Shown here: positions 1-5,728 of the stretch, in pieces | How the letters are laid out: every line of letters starts with the position of its first letter | How positions within the stretch are numbered: position 1 is the stretch's first letter | NCBI GenBank assembly: GCA_017881285.1 | Contig: JADGRD010000120.1 | Location: 1-8,455, forward strand | Source of the DNA: Pseudomonadota bacterium | Lineage (GTDB): Bacteria; Myxococcota_A; Polyangia; Fen-1088 | Length of the DNA stretch: 8,455 nucleotides | Direction: 5' to 3' | Notes under the pieces: generated by a model | Told to the model about the DNA's origin: nothing | The model's database searches: none | What the model saw: only the letters and a program-made list of their open reading frames with translations | Made by a program: the position numbers and the translations under genes

Positions 1-1589
1 TCGATGGCAAGATCGCGATCCGTGCACGCTACCCGATCAACCTCAACGACTTCTCCAGCAACACCAACGGCCTCACGTTTTCGAGCGGCAGCCTGAGCTT
101 GCTCAACAGCCTCGCACACCCCGAACGCGTGGATTTGCACTCCGTCTGCTCCTTTACCGATCGATACTCACCGGTGAAGAGCATCGCGAACGGCACGGTG
201 ACGATGGTGCAGCCGGCCTGGGAGGAGAACACCTGGGGCTACGACTACATCAAGAACTCCTTCCGACAGGGCCCGGCCTATCTGGAGAACGCCTACGAGC
301 TCCTCGATGAGGCGGGCGAATGGTACCAGGACACGACGGCCGGAGCGCTCTATTACAAGCCACTATCAGGTCAGGACATGAGCAAGGCCGATGTCGAGCT
401 GCCTCTGCTCGAGGTTCTGCTCTCGATAGGTGGCAGCTATGACCAGCCGGCACACGACCTGACGTTCCAGGGCCTTACGTTTTCGCACACGAGCTGGCTC
501 GGACCGAACACGTCCGACGGATACGCCAACCAGCAGACGGGCGCCTTCATCTCCGGACCGAAGTCCCAGTACCCGGAATTCGAAGCAACGCGGCCAGCTT
601 GGCACCAGATGCCGGCGGCCGTTCAGGTATCGGCGGCGAAGAATATCTCGTTCGTGCGCGACCGGTTCGTCGCCCTCGGGGGGGTGGGTCTTGGGATCGG
701 CAACGACGACAACGCCCACCTCTCCAAGGTGGGGCTAGGGGCCGACACGATCAATGTCGTCGGCTGCGTGTTCGCGCAAATCGCCGGAGGCGCCATCGTG
801 GTGGGGGGCATCCAGGCGAAGGCGCATCACCCGGGAGGGGACGTTGCCTTGTCGGCCCTGACCGCGGCCCAAACCCGGATGATCGATCAGAACATCAGCA
901 TCAAGGACAACCTGGTCCACGACGTCGGGATCGATTATCGCGATTTCGCCGGCATCATGTTCACCTACACGCAGAACGTCGAGGTATCACACAACGAGAT
1001 CTACAACTTCCCCTATTCGGGAATCAACAGCGGCTACGGGTGGGGTACGAACGACGCCGGCGGCAACAACGACTACAAGACGCGCGGGACGGGGAATCTC
1101 TACAAATACCAGCCAACCTACGCCAACCCGACCATTGCCAAGAACAACCAGATCGTGGCGAATTCGATACACCATGGCATGCTGCAGATGAACGACGGCG
1201 GGTGCCACTACAACCTGTCCGCGTCCGCAACGACCACTACGCAAAACTACTGCAACGGCTCGGGCTCGGGCCTATCCGGTTCATACTTTGGCGATTACGA
1301 GGACGAAGGCTCGGCCTACACAACCATCACGAAGAACGTCTTTGCGTCCTTCGGCGCCGTGGCAACCGCAAACGCGAATGCCTCCAACAACACGGGCCAT
1401 ATCACGTTCACCAACAACTGGGTCAGCAGCAGCAGTCCCAACCCTGGCCTCGGCGGACCCGGCAACACCGTATCCGGCAATATCAGCATCAGCGGATCGC
1501 AGATATCGGGCTTCCCCGCCGACGCACAGACGGTCGCCAATGCCGCAGGCCTAGAAGCGACCTATGCCGATCTGAAAACGAACCCCTGA
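1..1589 (+). CDS. Right-handed parallel beta-helix protein, GH141-like glycoside hydrolase (5' partial)
   Basis: The frame is open from base 3 to the TGA at 1587-1589 and runs off the left edge, so the N-terminus and any signal peptide are missing. The TTG at 99 is an internal Leu codon, not the start. At 288-356 it reads NAYELLDEAGEWYQD followed by Thr-rich residues and ALYY. This LLDE-GEWY-D...LYY block is typical of GH141-type and related beta-helix hydrolases. From about 450 to 1500 there are repeated short strands with Asn/Gly turns (ISFVRDRFV, VNVVGCVF-like, NISIKDNLVHDVG, VEVSHNEIYNFPYSGI), as expected for beta-helix rungs. At 1293-1313 DYEDEGS precedes a rung ending in TKNVF, another family-like block. 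Known GH141 enzymes include a fucosidase acting on pectin and a xylanase. Catalytic residues could not be assigned by eye. It is probably secreted and acts on plant-type polysaccharide (inference). The fold is fairly sure; the family number is less so. Confidence 0.8.
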   Translation, partial: DGKIAIRARYPINLNDFSSNTNGLTFSSGSLSLLNSLAHPERVDLHSVCSFTDRYSPVKSIANGTVTMVQPAWEENTWGYDYIKNSFRQGPAYLENAYELLDEAGEWYQDTTAGALYYKPLSGQDMSKADVELPLLEVLLSIGGSYDQPAHDLTFQGLTFSHTSWLGPNTSDGYANQQTGAFISGPKSQYPEFEATRPAWHQMPAAVQVSAAKNISFVRDRFVALGGVGLGIGNDDNAHLSKVGLGADTINVVGCVFAQIAGGAIVVGGIQAKAHHPGGDVALSALTAAQTRMIDQNISIKDNLVHDVGIDYRDFAGIMFTYTQNVEVSHNEIYNFPYSGINSGYGWGTNDAGGNNDYKTRGTGNLYKYQPTYANPTIAKNNQIVANSIHHGMLQMNDGGCHYNLSASATTTTQNYCNGSGSGLSGSYFGDYEDEGSAYTTITKNVFASFGAVATANANASNNTGHITFTNNWVSSSSPNPGLGGPGNTVSGNISISGSQISGFPADAQTVANAAGLEATYADLKTNP

Positions 1590-1600
1590 GACGGCCGCAT

Positions 1601-1684
1601 GGCAAGGGCGGCGCAGCCACGGGAGTTGGCGGCGCCACCAATTCCGGTGGATCCACGGGCCTCGGCGGTGCAACCGGTTCCGGC
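1601..1684 (+). repeat. Orphan Gly-rich linker fragment, probable gene relic
   Basis: Read in the frame starting at 1601, this stretch gives 28 residues, GKGGAATGVGGATNSGG followed by STGLGGATGSG. That is the same hexapeptide style as the linkers in the two downstream lipoproteins. It has no lipobox or signal peptide before it and no recognisable domain after it: the frame continues as VPRRWVNPPTRRILRC and stops at 1786. It lies 11 bases after the stop of the beta-helix gene, in a different frame from that gene. The 12-base string GCAACCGGTTCC at 1670-1681 recurs at 2397-2408. The best reading is a remnant of a deleted or recombined lipoprotein gene. A C-terminal extension of the beta-helix protein cut off by a frameshift is the alternative. 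Confidence 0.55.
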
Positions 1685-1712
1685 GTGCCACGGCGCTGGG
1701 TCAATCCGCCAA

Positions 1713-1770
1713 CCCGCCGTATATTGCGGTGCGCCGTAGGGCTCGCGCGCTTTTCGGGGCGCACGGCGGG
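1713..1770. repeat. Spaced inverted repeat downstream of the beta-helix gene
   Basis: CCCGCCGT (1713-1720) and ACGGCGGG (1763-1770) are perfect complements separated by 42 bases. A competing pairing exists between GTGCGCC (1729-1735) and GGCGCAC (1758-1764). There is no T-run after the right arm, so a Rho-independent terminator is not well supported. It may be chance pairing in GC-rich DNA. Confidence 0.25.
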
Positions 1771-2041
1771 AAGCTCTAGCAGGTAAAGCGCGCTTCCGAC
1801 AACACCACTCAAGACATCCCCTCCGCAAATCGAGACAGGCTACCGAGTGGGACAGTGCGTTTGCGTTGGGCCGGTTCCGCGGCCGGTTTGAAAATTGGTG
1901 TCACAAGATGTCGCCGACCGGACAGTATGCAGTAAGTGATTTGCGGTTTTCATATTTCCACCAGGCAGGTGCCAAGCTTCCGTCGAGACGCCTCGCGTGA
2001 GCTGGCCTGCGCGAAAACCGCCCTCTCGCTCTTCAACCGCC

Positions 2042-2047
2042 AGGAGG
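2042..2047 (+). promoter_or_regulatory. Ribosome binding site AGGAGG for the CE1-like lipoprotein
   Basis: AGGAGG ends 7 bases before the ATG at 2055. This is a full Shine-Dalgarno match at ideal spacing and fixes the start of the lipoprotein gene. Confidence 0.85.
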
Positions 2048-2054
2048 TCCTTCC

Positions 2055-3461
2055 ATGAGAAGCCGAGTATTTTCAGCAAGTTTTGTTGGTCTTCTGGTGT
2101 TCGCGGGATGCACCAATGGCTCGGGAGGACCCACGCCGACGGGCGGAACCACGAGCAACGGCGGCCAGCTAGGCGGCAGCGGTGGGGGTACCGGCGGCGC
2201 CGTTGGCTCGGGTGGATCACCAGGCAGCGGTGGTACGAGCGCTAGCGGCGGCACCACGACCTCGGGCGGCGCGCCAGGTAGTGGCGGCACCACTGGGAGG
2301 GGCGGTACGACCGGTTCCGGCGGCGCAACGGGCTCCGGCGGCAGCACCGGACGCGGCGGCACGACCGCTTCGGGTGGGGCAACGAGCGTGGGTGGCGCAA
2401 CCGGTTCCAGCGGCGCAACCGGTTCGGGTGGTAGCACGGGACTCAGCGGCGCAACCGGCCCTGGCGGCGCAACCGGTTTGGGTGGCAGAACGGGAGGCGG
2501 CGGCGCCACTGGTTCGGGTGGGGCGACGAGCGCGGGCGGAGCGACCGGTTCGGGTGGGGCAACGAGCGCGGGTGGCAGCACTGGCACCGCTGGCCCGGGG
2601 AGCACGGGGTGCGGCAAGACTTCGACGCTGACCTTCACGACGATCCCGGACGAGTCGGGGACGAACGTTGGCCACGGTGCCGGCGGCTACTATACGATTA
2701 ACGGCCGGAGCTTCGCCATGAGGCTTCCCGACAACTACGACAAGAACACACCCTACTGGTTGATTTTCGGGTTTCACTGGAATGGCGGCACGTCCGCCCA
2801 AGTCGACACCGGCGGATCGAATGGGCTCATTTCTGCCCATTTCGGACTCCAGCAACAGTCGAAGAACGGCGCGATCTTCGTCGCGCCCCAGGGGAGCGGC
2901 AACGGCTGGGGCGGAGACAACCTGCCGTTCGTCGACGACATGGTCAAGCTGATCGAGGACAACTACTGCGTCGACACGACGCGTCTCTACGCCAACGGGT
3001 TCAGCTACGGCGGCGGCATGAGCTACGCAATCGCGTGTGCTCGCGCGAAGGTTTTCCGTGCGGTCGCGATCTACGAAGGAGCGGTGCTCAGCGGGTGCAC
3101 CGGCGGCAACGACCCCATCGCATACTGGCAGATGGCCGGCACCACGGACACCACATGCACGATCGGCGGCGCAACACCCATGCGCGACAAATTCGCCAAG
3201 AACAACGGCTGCACCATCCCCGCAACCGAGCCGCCCCGGCCGAGCTCGATTTCCGATCCGCACATCTGCACTGACTACACCGGATGCTCGAGCGGGCATC
3301 CCCTGCGTTGGTGCGTGCACCCGGCAGGTCACGGCAACGCCATCGTGGATGGGACCTCTGACCTGTACAATTCGTGCGCGACGCCTCCCAAGACCTGCTC
3401 AGACACGTGCAAGTGCACCTGGGTCCCGGCAGACGTGTGGAAGTTCTTCACTTCCTTCTAG
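2055..3461 (+). CDS. Lipoprotein with Gly-rich linker and CE1/feruloyl-esterase-like (PHB depolymerase family) domain
   Basis: The protein has 468 residues. The start at 2055 is fixed by AGGAGG seven bases upstream and by a signal peptide, MRSRVFSASFVGLLVFAGC, with lipobox FAGC (lipidated Cys19). There is no Asp after the Cys. Residues 22-185 are a Gly/Ser/Thr linker of GGATGS-like hexapeptides. The enzyme domain runs from about Cys186 to the end. It shows GFSYGGG with the likely nucleophile Ser317, a likely acid Asp365 in AGTTDTTC, and a likely base His426 in HPAGHGN. This order and the HG-type blocks (GFHWNGG, VAPQGSGNGWGG) match the extracellular esterases of the CE1/feruloyl esterase and poly(3-hydroxybutyrate) depolymerase superfamily. 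The domain has 13 Cys, four of them clustered near the C-terminus (NSCATPPKTCSDTCKCTW), which suggests disulfides and export. Expected role: hydrolysis of ester bonds on polysaccharide (feruloyl or acetyl) at the cell surface. A polyester depolymerase is the alternative. Confidence 0.85.
   Translation: MRSRVFSASFVGLLVFAGCTNGSGGPTPTGGTTSNGGQLGGSGGGTGGAVGSGGSPGSGGTSASGGTTTSGGAPGSGGTTGRGGTTGSGGATGSGGSTGRGGTTASGGATSVGGATGSSGATGSGGSTGLSGATGPGGATGLGGRTGGGGATGSGGATSAGGATGSGGATSAGGSTGTAGPGSTGCGKTSTLTFTTIPDESGTNVGHGAGGYYTINGRSFAMRLPDNYDKNTPYWLIFGFHWNGGTSAQVDTGGSNGLISAHFGLQQQSKNGAIFVAPQGSGNGWGGDNLPFVDDMVKLIEDNYCVDTTRLYANGFSYGGGMSYAIACARAKVFRAVAIYEGAVLSGCTGGNDPIAYWQMAGTTDTTCTIGGATPMRDKFAKNNGCTIPATEPPRPSSISDPHICTDYTGCSSGHPLRWCVHPAGHGNAIVDGTSDLYNSCATPPKTCSDTCKCTWVPADVWKFFTSF
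2118..2609 (+). repeat. Hexapeptide (18-base) linker repeat within the CE1-like lipoprotein
   Basis: About 164 residues consist almost only of Gly, Ser, Thr and Ala in degenerate six-residue units such as GGATGS, GGTTGR, GGSTGL and GGATSA, giving an 18-base DNA period. Exact short repeats such as GGCGCAACCGGTTC recur several times. Low-complexity linkers of this kind join the lipid anchor to the enzyme domain in many myxobacterial lipoproteins. The repeat is coding and in frame throughout. Confidence 0.85.
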
Positions 3462-3506
3462 ACAGCCGCTGCGGCGGCAACGTCGTGTAACGGCAGTCGC
3501 GCCGCC

Positions 3507-3538
3507 AAAGGCCGGCAGGCTCGAGAACCACCGGCTTT
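3507..3538 (+). terminator. Possible hairpin terminator after the CE1-like gene
   Basis: AAAGGCCGG (3507-3515) can pair with CCGGCTTT (3531-3538), forming eight base pairs with one bulged G and a loop of about 15 bases. It starts 45 bases after the stop codon. The T-stretch is only three long and lies in the stem, so this is a weak call. Confidence 0.35.
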
Positions 3539-3552
3539 GAGTCTGCCCATCC

Positions 3553-3580
3553 TCGCGGATTCATTCGAGAATTTCCGCGA
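3553..3580. repeat. Inverted repeat between the two lipoprotein genes
   Basis: TCGCGGA (3553-3559) is the exact complement of TCCGCGA (3574-3580). Three more pairs (TTC 3560-3562 with GAA 3569-3571) are possible across a small bulge, leaving a six-base loop. No T-run follows. It could be part of the termination region of the upstream gene or an operator for the downstream one. Confidence 0.35.
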
Positions 3581-3704
3581 CCAGTCTTCGGACACCACGG
3601 ATTCTCAGACCGGAGCTATCCCCTTCGATTCGCTTATGCTCACGCATCAACTCATTCGTCCACTATTTTCTTGAACCGATCCTTCCGTCCGCTGCGACTG
3701 CGGC

Positions 3705-3718
3705 TTGAAGTACTTCAA
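3705..3718. promoter_or_regulatory. Perfect 14-base palindrome just upstream of the SGNH lipoprotein RBS
   Basis: TTGAAGTACTTCAA is a perfect palindrome with no spacer. It ends seven bases before the Shine-Dalgarno sequence at 3726. It is AT-rich in a GC-rich setting, which makes chance less likely. It could be an operator for a dimeric repressor or activator. No regulator family was identified for it. Confidence 0.4.
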
Positions 3719-3725
3719 TTTGCAC

Positions 3726-3732
3726 GGAGGAG
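3726..3732 (+). promoter_or_regulatory. Ribosome binding site GGAGGAG for the SGNH lipoprotein
   Basis: GGAGGAG lies 7 to 9 bases before the ATG at 3740. It decides the start in favour of 3740 over the in-frame TTG at 3671, which would add 23 Arg-rich residues in front of the signal peptide. Confidence 0.8.
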
Positions 3733-3739
3733 ATCGTTT

Positions 3740-4915
3740 ATGAAACTCGCAATTCAGGATCTGCTCAAGAGCGGTTTATTGCTCGGCCTGGTAAGCGTTG
3801 GCGTTTACGCGTGTGGACAATCGAACGGCGGTGGCAACGGGACCGGCGGGAGCTCGACAGCGAGTTCTGGCGGCACGGGTAGCGGTGGACATACGGGTTC
3901 GGGTGGCGCAACCGGCGCGGGCGGAAACCCGGCTTCCGGCGGGACGACGGGCTCGGGGGGCACGCAGGAGACGGGTGGCACCGTTGGCACAGGTGGCAGC
4001 AACTCCGGCGGAACCAAGGCGACCGGCGGTACCTCGTCAGGCGGCGCAGCGACGGGAGGCTCGTCCTCGGGCGGTGCAGGTGCCGGCGGCTCGGGGAGTG
4101 GCGGTTCGTCCAGCAGCACGGCCATGGGCGGTACCGGAGGAATGCTCTCGGGAGGCACCGGCGGCAGGACCACGGGCGCCGGCGGCGCGGCCGCGGGAGG
4201 CACGGGCGGCGGAGGCAAAGTCGGTACCGGCGGCTCGACCAACGTAGGCACGGGCGGCGGAGGCAAAGTCGGTACCGGCGGCTCGACTAGCGTAGGCACC
4301 GGCGGCACATCCTCTGGTGCGTGCCAGAAGGGCCAAGTAAAGCCCAGCGAGGTCGTGTTCATGGGCGAATCCTTCTATGCAATTGCCCCCCAATACATTG
4401 AGACGCGGGTAGAGTCGGACGCCCAAGCGGCCGGCGCGCTCGCTGCAGGGGCCAAGTACCGCAACGTGGCCGTCAGCGGGCAAACGATGAATTACGTTTT
4501 GACGACGGAGTGGCCTGCGGCCACCAAGGGTGGCACGGTCAAGAACGTCATCATGGATGGCGGTGGTATCGATGCTATGTCGTCAGATTGCGCGTCGTGT
4601 CCGGGCGATTTAACGACCCTGTTCGGCAAGATGGCTACCGAAGGAGTGACGGACGTCATCTACACGCGCTACCCGGAACCGGGAAGCCCGCCCGGCTCAA
4701 ACGCCACATTGAAGAAGAACCTCGACGCCTTGATGCCGAATATGCAAGCGGTGTGCGAAGGCTCCACCGCACCCAAATGCCATTGGGTGGACTTGAGGCC
4801 CGTTTGGCAGACTGGTGACGTTCTGACTGACGGCCTCCATCCGACTCAGTCGGGCGGAAACCACGTCGGAGACCTGATCTGGTCGGAGATGGTCAAGGAT
4901 TGCATGGCCCAGTGA
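3740..4915 (+). CDS. Lipoprotein with Gly-rich linker and SGNH/GDSL-type hydrolase domain
   Basis: The protein has 391 residues from the ATG at 3740, chosen for its GGAGGAG site and because the signal peptide begins there. The signal peptide is about MKLAIQDLLKSGLLLGLVSV then GVYAC, with lipidated Cys25. Residues 29-194 are a Gly/Ser/Thr linker. The enzyme domain starts near Cys195. VVFMGESFYAI carries the likely nucleophile Ser211 in GES, where most families have GDS. A conserved-type Gly follows in AVSGQTM. Block III reads MDGGGIDAM (Asp273-Asp278), with Ile277 where the classic GxND Asn would be. DGLHP gives the likely Asp364 and His367. Family members are usually esterases, often acetylesterases on xylan or pectin. 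With the CE1-like gene next door, a surface carbohydrate deacylase is the likely role (inference). The SGNH fold is fairly sure; the substrate is unknown. Confidence 0.8.
   Translation: MKLAIQDLLKSGLLLGLVSVGVYACGQSNGGGNGTGGSSTASSGGTGSGGHTGSGGATGAGGNPASGGTTGSGGTQETGGTVGTGGSNSGGTKATGGTSSGGAATGGSSSGGAGAGGSGSGGSSSSTAMGGTGGMLSGGTGGRTTGAGGAAAGGTGGGGKVGTGGSTNVGTGGGGKVGTGGSTSVGTGGTSSGACQKGQVKPSEVVFMGESFYAIAPQYIETRVESDAQAAGALAAGAKYRNVAVSGQTMNYVLTTEWPAATKGGTVKNVIMDGGGIDAMSSDCASCPGDLTTLFGKMATEGVTDVIYTRYPEPGSPPGSNATLKKNLDALMPNMQAVCEGSTAPKCHWVDLRPVWQTGDVLTDGLHPTQSGGNHVGDLIWSEMVKDCMAQ
3824..4318 (+). repeat. Gly-rich linker repeat within the SGNH lipoprotein
   Basis: About 165 residues are dominated by Gly with Ser, Thr and Ala, in units such as GGATGA, GGTTGS and GGTGGS. 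The units are less regular than in the CE1-like lipoprotein, but the length and position after the lipobox are nearly the same. The 3' part contains a longer and much cleaner tandem duplication at 4199-4294. Confidence 0.85.
4199..4294 (+). repeat. 48-base tandem duplication inside the SGNH lipoprotein linker
   Basis: Copy one is 4199-4246 and copy two is 4247-4294. They encode GTGGGGKVGTGGSTNV and GTGGGGKVGTGGSTSV. The two DNA copies differ at only two of 48 positions, both near the 3' end of the unit, so the duplication looks recent. It keeps the reading frame and adds two Lys to an otherwise uncharged linker. Confidence 0.85.
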
Positions 4916-5241
4916 CCTAGCTCCGCCCGTCAAGATCCCGGCCACGTTCCGGCCGACGATGCCCCCCGGCCCGCCGTCCCTTCTCAAGAGACAGGCTCGT
5001 CGGGGGGCCCTTCATGTCACCGCCGCCGCCATGCGGGCCCTCAGCTCGGGCGACGGTTGCCCGCCGGGGGTGCCAGAGACCTTTCGGCGGGACCTTCTTG
5101 CGGCATGCTCTACCGTGCGCCAACGAGCGCAACCCTGGTGCGGGTTTCGGGGTTGCGGCCACTCTGCTTGACAGCTTCCGCAAGCGCTATACAGTCCGTA
5201 TGAACCCGTACGATGTAATTGCCTTGCTGAGGTACAGACAC
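4916..5241. other. Intergenic region, 326 bases, no supported gene
   Basis: The open frame extending upstream of 5242 encodes Pro/Arg/Ala-rich sequence without a family match by eye and without a good ribosome binding site, so it is treated as non-coding. One inverted repeat stands out: CGCAACCC (5128-5135) and GGGTTGCG (5150-5157), with a 14-base loop. TTGACA at 5168-5173 is followed by TATACA at 5188-5193, but the 14-base spacing is short for a sigma-70 promoter. Confidence 0.5.
5128..5157. repeat. Hairpin upstream of the small lipoprotein gene
   Basis: CGCAACCC (5128-5135) pairs exactly with GGGTTGCG (5150-5157) around a 14-base loop. A shorter nested alternative (AACCC 5131-5135 with GGGTT 5142-5146) uses the same left arm, so two mutually exclusive folds are possible. 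No T-run follows. It may end transcription from the SGNH gene or be incidental. Confidence 0.3.
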
Positions 5242-5706
5242 ATGAGGACTACCTGTCTGGCTACGATGTTGACACTGGCGACGATGGCTCTCCCGGGCTG
5301 CGGAGGAGGCACTACGAAAGTGCAGCCCGACGCTTCAGTGCAGCCCGAAGCTTTCGAGCTTGACAGAACATGGGAGTATTTGGGCCCCTCGGACGGGCCA
5401 CATACGCTCGAGATCAGCAATGGATCGATGGTGTATGCTGATATGGATGGGCAGTGGTCATCAAACTGGACCATCACGGAATACGACAACGGACTTCACC
5501 GTTTTCAAGTTGTCTTTGAGTCCGGAACCGGGACGTATCTTCCGGTCGGACAGAATATGAGCGGAACCTACGTCTTGAATGATCCGATTCTTACGGTGCA
5601 GTTGGCGAACGGTCTAGGATCGTATCCGCCGATGCAGAGCCCCGGTAGCTGCACCGAGGGCAGTACGCTCATACCTGACTGCAGGATATACATGAAACGG
5701 AATTGA
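5242..5706 (+). CDS. Small lipoprotein of unknown function
   Basis: The protein has 154 residues from the ATG at 5242, with GAGG nine bases upstream (5229-5232). The start gives a clean signal peptide, MRTTCLATMLTLATMALPGC, with lipobox LPGC and lipidated Cys20. The in-frame ATG at 5200 would add 14 residues and is less likely. After GGGTTK there is an 18-base duplication encoding VQPDAS then VQPEAF (5320-5355). The rest alternates short predicted beta strands (TWEYLG, TLEISNGSMVYADM, NWTITEYD, HRFQVVFES, GTYVLNDPILTVQL) and ends with two Cys (SCTEGS, PDCRIYM) that may form a disulfide. This resembles a small lipocalin-like beta barrel, but no family was recognised. A hand count over 5281-5700 gives about 55% GC, below its neighbours, which may point to separate origin. 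It converges on the DUF3419 gene. Confidence 0.7.
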   Translation: MRTTCLATMLTLATMALPGCGGGTTKVQPDASVQPEAFELDRTWEYLGPSDGPHTLEISNGSMVYADMDGQWSSNWTITEYDNGLHRFQVVFESGTGTYLPVGQNMSGTYVLNDPILTVQLANGLGSYPPMQSPGSCTEGSTLIPDCRIYMKRN

Positions 5707-5728
5707 AAGAACATCAATGCGATTCCGT
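5697..5728. terminator. Inverted repeat spanning both convergent stop codons, candidate two-way terminator
   Basis: ACGGAAT (5697-5703) pairs exactly with ATTCCGT (5722-5728). Inside it, TTGA (5703-5706) can pair with TCAA (5714-5717), at the cost of the T at 5703 and an asymmetric bulge. The plus-strand stop TGA (5704-5706) and the minus-strand stop (TCA at 5714-5716) both fall within the loop side. It could terminate both transcripts. No strong T-tract is present on either side. Confidence 0.4.

Larger units (their letters stand above)
1590..2054. other. Intergenic region, 465 bases, with a linker relic and no intact gene
   Basis: No convincing coding sequence was found on either strand. 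The first 100 bases contain an orphan Gly-rich linker fragment (1601-1684). A spaced 8-base inverted repeat follows (CCCGCCGT at 1713-1720, ACGGCGGG at 1763-1770). GGCCGGTT occurs twice as a direct repeat at 1869-1876 and 1881-1888, 12 bases apart, which could be a protein-binding site or chance in GC-rich DNA. The part from about 1890 to 1960 is more AT-rich and is the likeliest place for the promoter of the next gene, but no clear -35/-10 or sigma-54 (-24/-12) pair was seen. Confidence 0.6.

Noticed and set aside
1587..1610. Frameshift joining the beta-helix protein to the linker relic
   Set aside because: The beta-helix protein ends naturally (ATYADLKTNP) and the frame after the linker leads to no domain, so a relic is favoured. 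It is not fully excluded.
599..1786. Plus-strand open frame of 395 codons, Arg-rich
   Set aside because: It overlaps the beta-helix gene in another frame and reads as Arg/Gln/Pro-rich shadow sequence. Only its linker-like tail (1601-1684) is meaningful.
2118..2609. CRISPR or non-coding satellite array suggested by regular short repeats
   Set aside because: The units are adjacent with no spacers, stay in frame and encode a Gly-rich linker between a signal peptide and an enzyme domain.
2033..2638. Minus-strand open frame of 201 codons rich in PPEPVAPP
   Set aside because: It is the antisense shadow of the Gly-rich linker: GGC/GGT codons read backwards give Pro and Ala. It has no ribosome binding site or domain.
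2217..3332. Minus-strand open frame of 371 codons opposite the CE1-like gene
   Set aside because: Composition is Ala/Arg/Gly-rich without domain blocks; high GC removes stop codons in this frame.
3671..3739. TTG start that would extend the SGNH lipoprotein by 23 residues
   Set aside because: It would place an Arg-rich segment before the signal peptide and ignore the strong GGAGGAG site for the ATG at 3740.
3805..4362. Minus-strand Pro-rich open frame of 185 codons
   Set aside because: Same cause: antisense of the second Gly-rich linker, fully inside a well-supported gene.
5168..5193. TTGACA and TATACA as a sigma-70-like promoter for the small lipoprotein
   Set aside because: The boxes match well but are only 14 bases apart, against the usual 16 to 18. 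Not strong enough to list as a promoter.
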